Shown piece by piece: positions 8,223 through 14,904 of a DNA stretch of 19,690 nt. Source of the stretch: Candidatus Cloacimonadota bacterium (GTDB lineage: Bacteria > Cloacimonadota > Cloacimonadia > JGIOTU-2). The notes under the pieces are model-generated. The model had not been told where the DNA came from. It saw only the letters and a list, made by a program, of their open reading frames with translations, and did no database searches. The stretch covers positions 1-19,690 of the forward strand of contig JAFGDR010000042.1 in NCBI GenBank assembly GCA_016932035.1. The letters are read 5' to 3'. The first letter of the stretch is position 1; each line of letters begins with the position of its first letter. The position numbers and the translations under genes are program-made.

Positions 8223-9749
8223 CTAATCGAGGTCAAATTCGACACCTTGAGCAAGCGGCATCTTCTTACCCCAATTTATAGTGTTCGTCTGACGTCTCAT
8301 ATATGCTTTCCATGCATCACTGCCAGCTTCTCGACCGCCACCGGTCTCTTTTTCTCCACCAAACGCCCCGCCGATCTCAGCGCCGCTTGTACCAATGTTG
8401 ACATTTGCAATACCGCAATCGCTTCCGCGATCGCTGAGGAACTGCTCTGCATATTGGATATTGTTGGTAAATATGGCTGATGAAAGTCCCTGCGGAACAT
8501 CATTATGAAGTTCGATCGCCTGATCGATGTTCTTGATTTTTATCAGATACAGGATTGGTGCAAAGGTTTCTGCTTGAACGATCTGCATGTTATTTTGTGC
8601 AGTCGCAATCGTAGGAAGTACATAGCAACTTCCGGGAACACCTTCTGTTAATACTTCTCCACCATATATGATCTCGCCGCCCTGTTCCTCTATCTTCTCG
8701 AGGGCATTCTGATATGCTTTGACGGCAGATTGGTCAACTAAAGGACCCATAAGTACATCTGGATCGAGAGGATTTCCAATAGGTACTGAGCCATATGCTT
8801 TTTCAAGTTTCTTCACAAAATCATCAAAGATATCTTCGTGAAGAAGAACTCTTCTTGTCGATGTACAACGCTGCCCTGAAGTACCGACTGCACCGAAAAG
8901 CACAGCTTTGAGCGCCAGTTCGATATTTGCATCTTCCATAACGATGATCGCATTATTGCCGCCAAGTTCGAGAATGACTTTGCCGTATCTTTTTGCAGCT
9001 GCCTGATATACTCTCTTACCCATCTGACAGCTTCCTGTAGCGCTTATGAGCGGAATATTTTTATCATTGATGAGCTTCTCTCCGATTTCACTTCCGCGTC
9101 CGATAACAAGATTGAATATCGCTTTTGGAACATCCTGCGTTTCAAGAACCTGATGCACGATTTTTGTGACTGCAATTGCGGTTAAGGGTGTTGATGTTGA
9201 GGGTTTCCATATCATTGTGTCGCCGCATACTGCTGCAACAAAAGCATTCCAGGCCCAGACTGCGACGGGGAAATTGAATGCAGAGATGATGCCGATCACA
9301 CCAAGCGGATGATATTGCTCAAACATTCTATGTTCTGGTCTTTCTGACTGTATCGTTGCGCCATAGAGTTGACGTGACATGCCAACTGCAAGATCAGCCA
9401 TGTCGATCATTTCCTGGACTTCACCAAGCCCTTCTGTATAGATCTTTCCCATTTCCATAGTAACAAGTTGACCGAGTTCATCTTTATATTTTCTAAACTC
9501 GAGCCCGATCAGTCTGACGATCTCGCCCCGTTTAGGAGCAGGAATATTTCTCCAAATTTTGAATGCTTCCTGCGCTTTTTCTGCAACCTTGTCATAATCT
9601 TCTGCAGTTGCAGTTTTCACCTTACCAAGAATCGAATCATCGATTGGTGAAAACACGGTGACCTCTTCACCTTTTGTATGAAGCCAATCGCCGCAATATG
9701 CGCCGTGATTGACCTCTTTGATACCGAGTTTTTCAAGTATTTCTTTCAT
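8223..9749 (-). CDS. ALDH7-family aldehyde dehydrogenase (aminoadipate-semialdehyde type)
   Basis: This is an NAD(P)-dependent dehydrogenase of 508 residues, the usual length for the antiquitin/ALDH7 family. That family oxidises alpha-aminoadipate semialdehyde (piperideine-6-carboxylate) in lysine breakdown, and some members act on other aldehydes. The catalytic set is complete: oxyanion N159 (SAFNF), K182 (WKP), general base E261 (LELGGNN) and nucleophile C295 (GQRCTST). The C-terminal block GIANVNIGTSGAEIGGAFGG with GGGREAGSDAWK is characteristic of ALDH7 as I remember it. ATG 9749 has AGGAG four bases upstream, a somewhat short spacing. It shares strand with pruA but is separated from it by a 300-base repeat-bearing gap. 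No lysine aminotransferase or saccharopine enzymes are in the window, so the lysine substrate is inference from family alone. Confidence 0.85.
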   Translation of the reverse strand: MKEILEKLGIKEVNHGAYCGDWLHTKGEEVTVFSPIDDSILGKVKTATAEDYDKVAEKAQEAFKIWRNIPAPKRGEIVRLIGLEFRKYKDELGQLVTMEMGKIYTEGLGEVQEMIDMADLAVGMSRQLYGATIQSERPEHRMFEQYHPLGVIGIISAFNFPVAVWAWNAFVAAVCGDTMIWKPSTSTPLTAIAVTKIVHQVLETQDVPKAIFNLVIGRGSEIGEKLINDKNIPLISATGSCQMGKRVYQAAAKRYGKVILELGGNNAIIVMEDANIELALKAVLFGAVGTSGQRCTSTRRVLLHEDIFDDFVKKLEKAYGSVPIGNPLDPDVLMGPLVDQSAVKAYQNALEKIEEQGGEIIYGGEVLTEGVPGSCYVLPTIATAQNNMQIVQAETFAPILYLIKIKNIDQAIELHNDVPQGLSSAIFTNNIQYAEQFLSDRGSDCGIANVNIGTSGAEIGGAFGGEKETGGGREAGSDAWKAYMRRQTNTINWGKKMPLAQGVEFDLD

Positions 9750-9766
9750 GTATCTCCTAATTAGAA

Positions 9767-10038
9767 ACCACGAAATTCACGAAATAACACGAAAACAAAA
9801 CTGGGACTAAAGTAAGTGCAAAATCAAATCTGCACTCGTTCCCAAACCCTTGCTTGGGGATGTAATACTTTATTGTTCTTAAAATTAGTTTCATCTTCCG
9901 TAATTCAATGATTTTCTTGGTTCTTCATAATCTTTTTTTCACTTATTTACTACCCAAGGCACTCTTACTATAAACAGATTTAATTATAATTTTCATAAAC
10001 ACAAATAATTTTTTAGTGTATTTCGTGCTTTTCGTGGT
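9767..10038. mobile_element. MITE-like element bounded by inverted CACGAAA repeats
   Basis: The 300-base gap between the two dehydrogenase genes has no coding potential. It is bounded by a 20-base motif ACCACGAAATTCACGAAATA (9767-9786) and its inverted copy at 10019-10038, matching at 18 of 20 positions. The interior contains a degenerate hairpin (TTCCCAA at 9839-9845 with TTGGGGA at 9854-9860) and a T-rich stretch. A clear target-site duplication was not found. The same motif occurs alone at 12008-12027. No transposase is present; it could be a passive dispersed repeat rather than a mobile element. Confidence 0.4.
9839..9860. repeat. REP-like hairpin CCCAA..TTGGG
   Basis: TTCCCAA and TTGGGGA form a seven-base stem (one G-U pair) around an eight-base loop. 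It looks like a decayed form of the CGTTCCCAAGC..GCTTGGGAACG type of intergenic repeat that I recall from several bacterial genomes. No T-run follows, so a terminator role is doubtful. Confidence 0.4.
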
Positions 10039-10049
10039 AAAATTTCAAT

Positions 10050-11681
10050 TTATTCTTCTTCCATGAAGGGGTAACGATAATCGGTTGGGGGATTGAAATT
10101 CTCTTTGATGGTTCGCGGAGAAACCCAGCGAAGCAGATTGATCATATCGCCAGCTTTATCATTCGTGCCCGAAGCACGTGCACCACCAAATGGCTGCTGC
10201 CCGACAACTGCACCTGTCGGTTTATCATTAACATAGAAATTACCAGCTGCATTTCTGAGAATATCCTTTGCCAATAAGATCGCTTCTCTATCATTCGCAA
10301 ATACCGCACCGGTCAATGCATAGGGTGATGTTTCATCGCAGAGATGGAGGGCTTCTTCGAATTTTTCATCTTTATAGACATAAATAGTAATGACAGGTCC
10401 GAATATCTCTTCCTGAATGGTTTTGAACTTCGGATTTGTCGTTAGAATGATAGTTGGCTCGATGAAGTAACCTTTCGAATCATCGAAATTTCCACCAACA
10501 ATTATTTCCGCATCATTAGCTGCTTTTGCATATTTGATGTAATCTGTAATGGAATCATACGCTGCTCTATCGATCACAGCATTCACAAAATTAGTGAAAT
10601 CCATGACATCACCCATCTTGAGTGATTTGATATCTTCGATAAGCGGATTCTTGATGTGGTCCCATACAGTTTTGGGTATATAAGAGCGTGATGCAGCCGA
10701 GCATTTCTGTCCCTGATATTCAAAAGCACCCCGAATAATTGCTACTTTGAGCACTTCGACATCTGCTGAAGTATGAGCAACGATGAAATCCTTACCACCG
10801 GTCTCACCAACGATTCGCGGATAGGTCTTATAATTCTGAATATTTCCGCCGATCATTTTCCACATACTCTGGAATGTTGCAGTGCTACCAGTAAAGTGCA
10901 CACCTGCCAGATCAGGACTTTGTAGAACAGGATTACCAACCTGTGCACCTGAACCGGGAATAAAGTTAATGACACCATCGGGCACACCTGCTTCTTTGAA
11001 TAATTTCATAAGATAATAACCGCTATAGACCGCAGATGACGCTGGCTTCCACAAAGACACATTACCCATGATTGCCGGTGCTGATGGCAGATTACCTGCG
11101 ATGGATGTAAAGTTGAACGGTGTAACAGCAAAGATAAATCCTTCAAGTGCACGATGTTCAAGCATATTCCATATTCCAGCAGATGAGTTCGGCTGACGTT
11201 CATAGATCTTCATTGCATAGTACGTATTGAAACGGAAAAAGTCTATGAGTTCACATGCAGAATCGATCTCTGCCTGGAACGCATTTTTGCTTTGCGTGAG
11301 CATGGTCGCAGCATTAAGGATCGGACGATACTTCGTGGCAAGGAGCTGTGCAGCTCTCTGAAAGATCGCTACACGATCTTCCCATGGCATATCTGCCCAT
11401 TTCTGTCGTACTTCCAATGCAGCATCGATCGCCATCTGAACTTCCTTGGCTCCTGCCTTGTGATATTTGCCAATAAGATGTTTGTGATCATGAGGAATCC
11501 TGCATTCTCCGAGATTTCCGGTTTTGATCTCTTTTCCACCAATAATGAGTGGAATTTCGATCTCCTTGCTCATCATCTCTTTGAGGGTTTGTTTAAGTAG
11601 TGTCTTTTCGGGTGAACCCGCACGATAACCGAGGATCGGTTCATTCGTCGGGAAGGGCACCTCCAATTTTGCATTAGGCAT
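10050..11681 (-). CDS. pruA: L-glutamate gamma-semialdehyde dehydrogenase (P5C dehydrogenase)
   Basis: The enzyme oxidises glutamate-5-semialdehyde (from proline or ornithine via pyrroline-5-carboxylate) to glutamate with NAD. This is the stand-alone ALDH4-type form, 543 residues, without a fused proline dehydrogenase. Catalytic features, numbered from the chosen start, are N190 (TPFNF), E293 (GETGGKD) and C327 (GQKCSAASR). The C-terminal motif VNDKPTGAVVGQQPFGGARASGT is diagnostic of P5C dehydrogenases. An ATG at 11687 is possible, but the AGGAGG is then only one base away; from ATG 11681 the spacing is 7 bases, so this start is preferred. The gene follows the DUF1858 gene by 15 bases and forms an operon with it. 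No proline dehydrogenase is in the window, so the semialdehyde may come from ornithine or arginine. Confidence 0.93.
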   Translation of the reverse strand: MPNAKLEVPFPTNEPILGYRAGSPEKTLLKQTLKEMMSKEIEIPLIIGGKEIKTGNLGECRIPHDHKHLIGKYHKAGAKEVQMAIDAALEVRQKWADMPWEDRVAIFQRAAQLLATKYRPILNAATMLTQSKNAFQAEIDSACELIDFFRFNTYYAMKIYERQPNSSAGIWNMLEHRALEGFIFAVTPFNFTSIAGNLPSAPAIMGNVSLWKPASSAVYSGYYLMKLFKEAGVPDGVINFIPGSGAQVGNPVLQSPDLAGVHFTGSTATFQSMWKMIGGNIQNYKTYPRIVGETGGKDFIVAHTSADVEVLKVAIIRGAFEYQGQKCSAASRSYIPKTVWDHIKNPLIEDIKSLKMGDVMDFTNFVNAVIDRAAYDSITDYIKYAKAANDAEIIVGGNFDDSKGYFIEPTIILTTNPKFKTIQEEIFGPVITIYVYKDEKFEEALHLCDETSPYALTGAVFANDREAILLAKDILRNAAGNFYVNDKPTGAVVGQQPFGGARASGTNDKAGDMINLLRWVSPRTIKENFNPPTDYRYPFMEEE

Positions 11682-11696
11682 GAACATACCTCCTGT

Positions 11697-11912
11697 TTAT
11701 TTTTGTAAAAATTCGTTTAACTCGATTAATATACTGTCTATTTGTTCTTCGGTGAAGTCCTTTTCCTGCATGAGTTCTTCAAGCGACCCCCAGACCGGTT
11801 CTCCACACATAACGCACACAATATTTTTCTTCGAAAGGAATTCCTGAGCAGTGGGATACTTCTCTAATATTTCCTCGATCCACATATCTTTTGTAATGAG
11901 TTTCTCAGCCAT
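11697..11912 (-). CDS. DUF1858 domain mini-protein with CxxC motif
   Basis: This 71-residue protein matches DUF1858: ITKDMWIEEILEKYPTAQEFL, then VCVMCGE and a helical tail LEELMQEKDFTEEQIDSILIELNEF. The CVMC pair is the usual C-x-x-C of this family, which suggests metal, cluster or thiol chemistry, but no function is established to my knowledge. Two GTG codons at 11924 and 11921 could extend it by four residues. ATG 11912 is chosen because a GGTG lies six bases before it, although the ribosome site is weak. It is the first gene of the operon with pruA (15-base gap), so it may be a redox accessory or sensor for amino-acid oxidation; this is inference. Confidence 0.8.
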   Translation of the reverse strand: MAEKLITKDMWIEEILEKYPTAQEFLSKKNIVCVMCGEPVWGSLEELMQEKDFTEEQIDSILIELNEFLQK

Positions 11913-11943
11913 TGCTGTCACCACGTATTTTATTTTAGATTAG

Positions 11944-11973
11944 CTTCTAAGGTGACGTATAATTTCGTGTCAA
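11944..11973 (-). promoter_or_regulatory. Possible promoter of the DUF1858-pruA operon
   Basis: On the minus strand a perfect TTGACA (11973-11968) is followed after 18 bases by TAGAAG (11949-11944), a four-of-six match to the -10 box. It lies about 30 bases before the DUF1858 start. The -10 is weak, so this is only a candidate. Confidence 0.35.
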
Positions 11974-12007
11974 GTTCTTGCCCGATTTGTACCCATATTT
12001 GAGAGAA

Positions 12008-12050
12008 ACCACTAAATACACGAAAAATAATTTCACGCAAAGAGCGCAAA
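12008..12050 (+). repeat. Dispersed CACGAAA / CGCAAAG repeats
   Basis: ACCACTAAATACACGAAAAA (12008-12027) matches the ends of the 9767-10038 element at 17 of 20 positions. It is followed by TTCACGCAAAGAGCGCAAAG (12031-12050), with an internal near-repeat of GCGCAAAG. Both are of types I recall as dispersed intergenic motifs in unrelated environmental bacteria. Confidence 0.5.
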
Positions 12051-12093
12051 GAAAAGATGCAGAGATCGCTGAGATTAACAATAAAAAAAGCGT

Positions 12094-12118
12094 GTCATTC
12101 CTGCGGAAGCATGAATCC
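12094..12118 (+). repeat. Short palindromic repeat (GTCATTCCTGC type)
   Basis: ATTCCTGC and GCATGAAT form an eight-base stem with one mismatch around a GGAA loop, followed by CC. This resembles the dispersed GTCATTCCTGCGGAAGCAGG family of intergenic palindromes, here with one arm mutated. Confidence 0.5.
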
Positions 12119-12131
12119 AGCAAATAACTGA

Positions 12132-12193
12132 GGTGTCAAGGACCATTCAGTGACACCATAAGCTCATAACAGTCAGGGAGTGGTCCCTGACTG
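12132..12193. repeat. Two adjacent perfect hairpins
   Basis: GGTGTCA (12132-12138) pairs perfectly with TGACACC (12151-12157) over a 12-base loop. CAGTCAGGGA (12170-12179) pairs perfectly with TCCCTGACTG (12184-12193) over a GTGG loop. The loop of the first contains GGACCA (12140-12145), complementary to TGGTCC (12181-12186) in the second, so an alternative fold exists. No T-run follows on either strand. It probably is a REP-type element. Confidence 0.6.
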
Positions 12194-12464
12194 CTCGATA
12201 AATTTTAGAACGTGTATATCATTTCACCGCCTGTTAAGAAAATGCGTTTAGAAATTTTGTAAAAATGGATATGAAATAAAATTTGACAACAAGAAATGTA
12301 TTTTTTTTTAAAACACTCAAAGGAATTGAAACAGTTTGTATAAAGAAGCGGAAAAGAGAGCATGTGACAGTTTGCAAAACTCCGCTTGAATTTTAAACAA
12401 GGAAAAAGTGATAAATAAAATGAGAAAGCAAATTTGGTATAATAAACACAATACGCTTATTTAT

Positions 12465-12480
12465 TTGTTATGCACAATAT
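12465..12480 (+). repeat. Left boundary inverted repeat of esterase cassette
   Basis: TTGTTATGCACAATAT here is the inverted counterpart of ATACTGTGCAAAACAA at 13376-13391 (14 of 16 positions). The core GTTATGC (12467-12473) is close to the integron R' box GTTRRRY, and GCAAAAC (13383-13389) on the far side is its complement with one mismatch, as expected for the R'' box of the same cassette. Confidence 0.5.
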
Positions 12481-12523
12481 AAAAACACAAACAAACGTAA
12501 CAAGAACAAAAGGAATAAATAAC

Positions 12524-13372
12524 ATGAAAAACAAAATCATATTTACTTTAACCATAACACTAATTGTTGTCTTTTCAAGTTGCTCGAAAGACGGTGGTTT
12601 AGTCGATAGTTTAGAAAATGCGATAACATTTAACTATAATGGTCAAAACAGGGAATATTTATTTTACAAACCTGACAATTTGCCTGCAAACTCACCGTTG
12701 GTTGTTGTAATGCACGGATATACAGAAAGTCCAACAAGATACTTTAATTACATTGGATTTAATCAGATAGCAGACACCGCAAAATTTGCTGTTTGTTATC
12801 CCAAAGCAATAGACTTAACATGGGATATTAAAAATTTCAATTCGAAAGATCTCGGATTTGTAAAGGCATTAACACAAGAACTTCAAGTTCAACACTCGCT
12901 GAACCCGAATAAGACATTTGCTACGGGCTTTTCAATGGGTGGTGCTATGAGTAACCTTTTGGCATTAGATGAGTATAGTATTTTTACAGCCGTAGCACCA
13001 GTAGCGGGCTATGTATCTGCAGATGTTTGGAATGAAAAAAATCCTCAAATTCCAATTCCTGTATTTTTAATTCACGGAACAGATGACCAAGTAGTTAGTA
13101 TTGACGGTTATTATGGCGGACCTTCTTTAGATTCACTAGCCAATTATTATGCTACACTCAATAATTGTACGACAACTAATACGAGTCAGTTCACAACGAA
13201 CACAAATGCTACTTATCATGAAAATGGTACGAACGATAATGAAGTATGGTATTATAGAATTACAGGTCATGGCCATGTGTTTCCCGGAGACACCGATCCC
13301 AAAGCTATACCTTATGATAATTCAGGTTTTAATGGGGCAAAAGAAATATGGAGATTTTTCAGTAAATGGTAA
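12524..13372 (+). CDS. Lipoprotein alpha/beta-hydrolase esterase (PHB depolymerase/feruloyl esterase-like)
   Basis: This is a predicted serine esterase anchored as a lipoprotein (282 residues). The signal peptide (MKNKIIFTLTITLIVVFSSC) ends in a lipobox with C20. The hydrolase domain has an HGYTE oxyanion loop, the nucleophile elbow GFSMGG (S137), an acid in HGTDDQVV (about D188) and histidine in GHGHVFPG (about H251). This resembles the PHB-depolymerase/LpqC esterase group, which cleaves feruloyl or other esters of carbohydrates or polyesters; the substrate cannot be told. An upstream in-frame ATG at 12470 exists, but ATG 12524 starts the signal peptide and has AAAGGA upstream. The gene stands alone, divergent from the DUF1858-pruA operon, and fits tightly between the boundary repeats at 12465-12480 and 13376-13391, which suggests acquisition as a cassette, perhaps from Bacteroidetes. 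Confidence 0.82.
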   Translation: MKNKIIFTLTITLIVVFSSCSKDGGLVDSLENAITFNYNGQNREYLFYKPDNLPANSPLVVVMHGYTESPTRYFNYIGFNQIADTAKFAVCYPKAIDLTWDIKNFNSKDLGFVKALTQELQVQHSLNPNKTFATGFSMGGAMSNLLALDEYSIFTAVAPVAGYVSADVWNEKNPQIPIPVFLIHGTDDQVVSIDGYYGGPSLDSLANYYATLNNCTTTNTSQFTTNTNATYHENGTNDNEVWYYRITGHGHVFPGDTDPKAIPYDNSGFNGAKEIWRFFSKW

Positions 13373-13375
13373 ATA

Positions 13376-13513
13376 ATACTGTGCAAAACAATGTATATAC
13401 AAAATAGGCGAGATAGTAGTAAACTCAAGGTTTGTAGCCCGTTCAAACAGCGTAGCGGTTTGACGGGAAGGAAACCCGCAATCTGCCACTACTCATACAA
13501 TTTACCGTTAAAC
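13376..13513 (+). repeat. Long imperfect palindrome, attC-like
   Basis: Starting four bases after the esterase stop, this stretch folds on itself. CCCGTTCAAAC (13438-13448) pairs with GGTTTGACGGG (13457-13467, one bulged base) around a loop of about 8. Further out GGTTT pairs with AAACC, then AGTAGT with ACTACT, and TGTAT with ATACA, with bulges between. It starts with GCAAAAC and ends with GTTAAAC (13507-13513), a perfect match to GTTRRRY. The size of about 131 bases is in the range of long attC sites. No integron integrase is in the window and the R'' box is poor, so this is a candidate only. Confidence 0.45.
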
Positions 13514-13653
13514 CGAAAAAGTTAAAATCCATTTTACCCCCCACAAAAAACCGATATACAACATTCCACCAATAACTCTTACAATGAAAGAACTTCCTCT
13601 TCAACTTCAATTTTTCATTTTTAATTTTTAATTTTGCATTTCGATCATCTCGC

Positions 13654-13683
13654 TTGACAGACAATTCAAAGAAAATCTATTCA
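13654..13683 (+). promoter_or_regulatory. Possible promoter of the ECF transporter operon
   Basis: A perfect TTGACA (13654-13659) lies 18 bases before TATTCA (13678-13683), a three-of-six -10 match, about 30 bases before the first start codon. It is the best candidate in the gap, but the -10 is weak. Confidence 0.35.
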
Positions 13684-13712
13684 AACATCTATAAAAACGA
13701 AAAGCAGAACAT

Positions 13713-14255
13713 ATGAAATTTCTAAAAAGATTCTCAACACAGGATTTGCTTTACATTGCGATCTTCAGCGCACTTGGTCTGGCGATCAAGCCGCTCATCA
13801 CCCCTATCGCGCAAATGCTCTCCCGTATGCTGATGATAACGGGCGGCTCACTTTTCGGCGGTTTGTATATGATGTGGATCGTGCTGGCAGTTGCAACAGT
13901 CAGAAAACCTTGGGCTGGCACACTTGTCGGGCTGGTACAGGGATTTGTCATGCTTGCGCTCGGGTACATTGGAACCCATGGAGCACTCTCTATTCTCACT
14001 TTTACACTACCCGGCATTGCAGCAGATATAGCTGCTTTTTTTCCTCATAATTTTTCCAAACCAATATCGCATATTGTCGTGTGTGTATCGGCAAATCTCG
14101 CAGGCACGCTTCTTGTCTCGATACTCGTCTGGCAGCTTCCGTTCATCCCCATTCTCATATCACTGGGGCTGAGCCTCCTCTCTGCAATCGGCGGTGGTTT
14201 GCTTTCGTTTTTGATCTTTAAACGTTTACAATTTTTCGGCTTAACTGATAAGTAA
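13713..14255 (+). CDS. ECF transporter substrate-binding (S) component
   Basis: This integral membrane protein (180 residues) has about five or six hydrophobic segments and no soluble domain. It is the first gene of a four-gene transporter cassette, exactly where S components sit. The stretch LFGGLYMMWIVLAVATVRKPWAG followed by LVGLVQGFVMLALG resembles YkoE-type S components, thought to take up the thiamine precursor hydroxymethylpyrimidine, but the likeness is partial and I saw no TPP riboswitch upstream. The substrate is therefore unassigned; other vitamins or metals are possible. The Shine-Dalgarno is weak (AGCAG, about seven bases before ATG). The next gene begins one base after its stop. 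Confidence 0.75.
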   Translation: MKFLKRFSTQDLLYIAIFSALGLAIKPLITPIAQMLSRMLMITGGSLFGGLYMMWIVLAVATVRKPWAGTLVGLVQGFVMLALGYIGTHGALSILTFTLPGIAADIAAFFPHNFSKPISHIVVCVSANLAGTLLVSILVWQLPFIPILISLGLSLLSAIGGGLLSFLIFKRLQFFGLTDK

Positions 14256-14256
14256 T

Positions 14257-14904
14257 ATGTCGCTACTGAATATTCAACAATTATTCTTCAAATATCATCA
14301 AACTGATGACTGGCTTTTTCAAGACCTGAATCTATCAGCAGAAAATGGTGAAGTAATCGTAATTCATGGTTTAAACGGAAGTGGAAAATCAACGCTGCTT
14401 TCTCTGCTTTGCGGAATCATTCCGAAAGAAATAAAGGGTGTAAAAGACGGAGTCATCTCGATAAATGATATCGATATTGACGGGCTTAGTTTACCGGAAC
14501 TTTCACCACTCGTCAGTATGGTTTTTCAGGAGCCGGAGATGCAGCTTAGCTTCCCCATTGTGGAACAGGAGCTTGCATTTGGACCGGAAAATGTAATGGT
14601 CAAAGAACATGAGATCTGCCAGAGAATTCAAAGAATTTCCGATTTACTACACATATCTCACCTTCTGAAATCAGACATCGCATCGCTTTCTTACGGGCAA
14701 AAAAAACTCATAACAATTGCTGCTCTGTATACCCTCTCACCAGATATTATTCTTCTCGACGAACCAGAGGATGGATTATCTGCAGATTCTATCGGAAGTA
14801 TCAGAGATTGTATCATGCAATATAAACAAGAGAAACTCACGATCATTTCATCAACAACCCATACCTTTGATGACATCTCAGACCGGATCATAACAATATC
14901 ATGA
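14257..14904 (+). CDS. ECF transporter ATPase subunit 1 (consensus ATP site)
   Basis: This ABC ATPase energises the ECF transporter. Motifs are Walker A GLNGSGKS (38-45), Q-loop Q91 in MVFQEPE, signature LSYGQKK (144-150), Walker B ILLDEP with D168/E169, and switch H202 in STTHTFDD. All catalytic residues of its own site are present, but the signature has Tyr where Gly or Ser is usual. At 215 residues it is shorter than typical EcfA proteins (about 270-280) and lacks the extra C-terminal region. The start is one base after the S-component stop and its end overlaps the next ATPase by four bases (ATGA), so translation is coupled. Confidence 0.9.
   Translation: MSLLNIQQLFFKYHQTDDWLFQDLNLSAENGEVIVIHGLNGSGKSTLLSLLCGIIPKEIKGVKDGVISINDIDIDGLSLPELSPLVSMVFQEPEMQLSFPIVEQELAFGPENVMVKEHEICQRIQRISDLLHISHLLKSDIASLSYGQKKLITIAALYTLSPDIILLDEPEDGLSADSIGSIRDCIMQYKQEKLTIISSTTHTFDDISDRIITIS

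Larger units (their letters stand above)
11913..12523. other. Gene-free junction rich in short repeats
   Basis: No convincing coding region lies between the divergent DUF1858 and esterase genes. Listed left to right it holds a possible promoter (11944-11973), a CCACTAAATACACGAAA repeat (12008-12027), a TTCACGCAAAGAGCGCAAAG stretch (12031-12050), and the hairpins at 12094-12118, 12132-12157 and 12170-12193. An AT-rich tract follows (12230-12320), then a loose inverted repeat AAGCGGA/TCCGCTT (12346-12352 and 12381-12387) and the left boundary of the esterase cassette (12465-12480). TATAAT at 12438-12443 could be a -10 box for the esterase, but no -35 goes with it. Confidence 0.6.
13373..13712. 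other. Gap between esterase and ECF operon
   Basis: The first 140 bases are the attC-like palindrome. The rest (13514-13712) is AT-rich and includes a run of AATTTTTCATTTTTAATTT-type sequence at about 13607-13637, a motif common between genes in AT-rich genomes, and then the candidate promoter of the ECF operon. I recognise no riboswitch here and no coding region. Confidence 0.6.

Noticed and set aside
12283-12311. TTGACA at 12283 as an esterase promoter
   Set aside because: The matching -10 would be TTTTAA within a T-run and it lies over 200 bases from the start codon.
12470-12523. Upstream ATG of the esterase giving a 300-residue product
   Set aside because: It would put 18 polar residues before a clear lipoprotein signal peptide, and the ribosome site fits the ATG at 12524.
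13443-13664. Minus-strand open frame with a Lys-rich start (KLKIKNEKLKLKRK)
   Set aside because: It arises from the AATTTTTAATTTTT-type intergenic tract and runs into the attC-like palindrome; no ribosome site and no family resemblance.
13514-13712. Riboswitch (for example TPP or cobalamin) ahead of the ECF operon
   Set aside because: None of the conserved riboswitch core motifs was recognised; the sequence is AT-rich and unstructured by eye.
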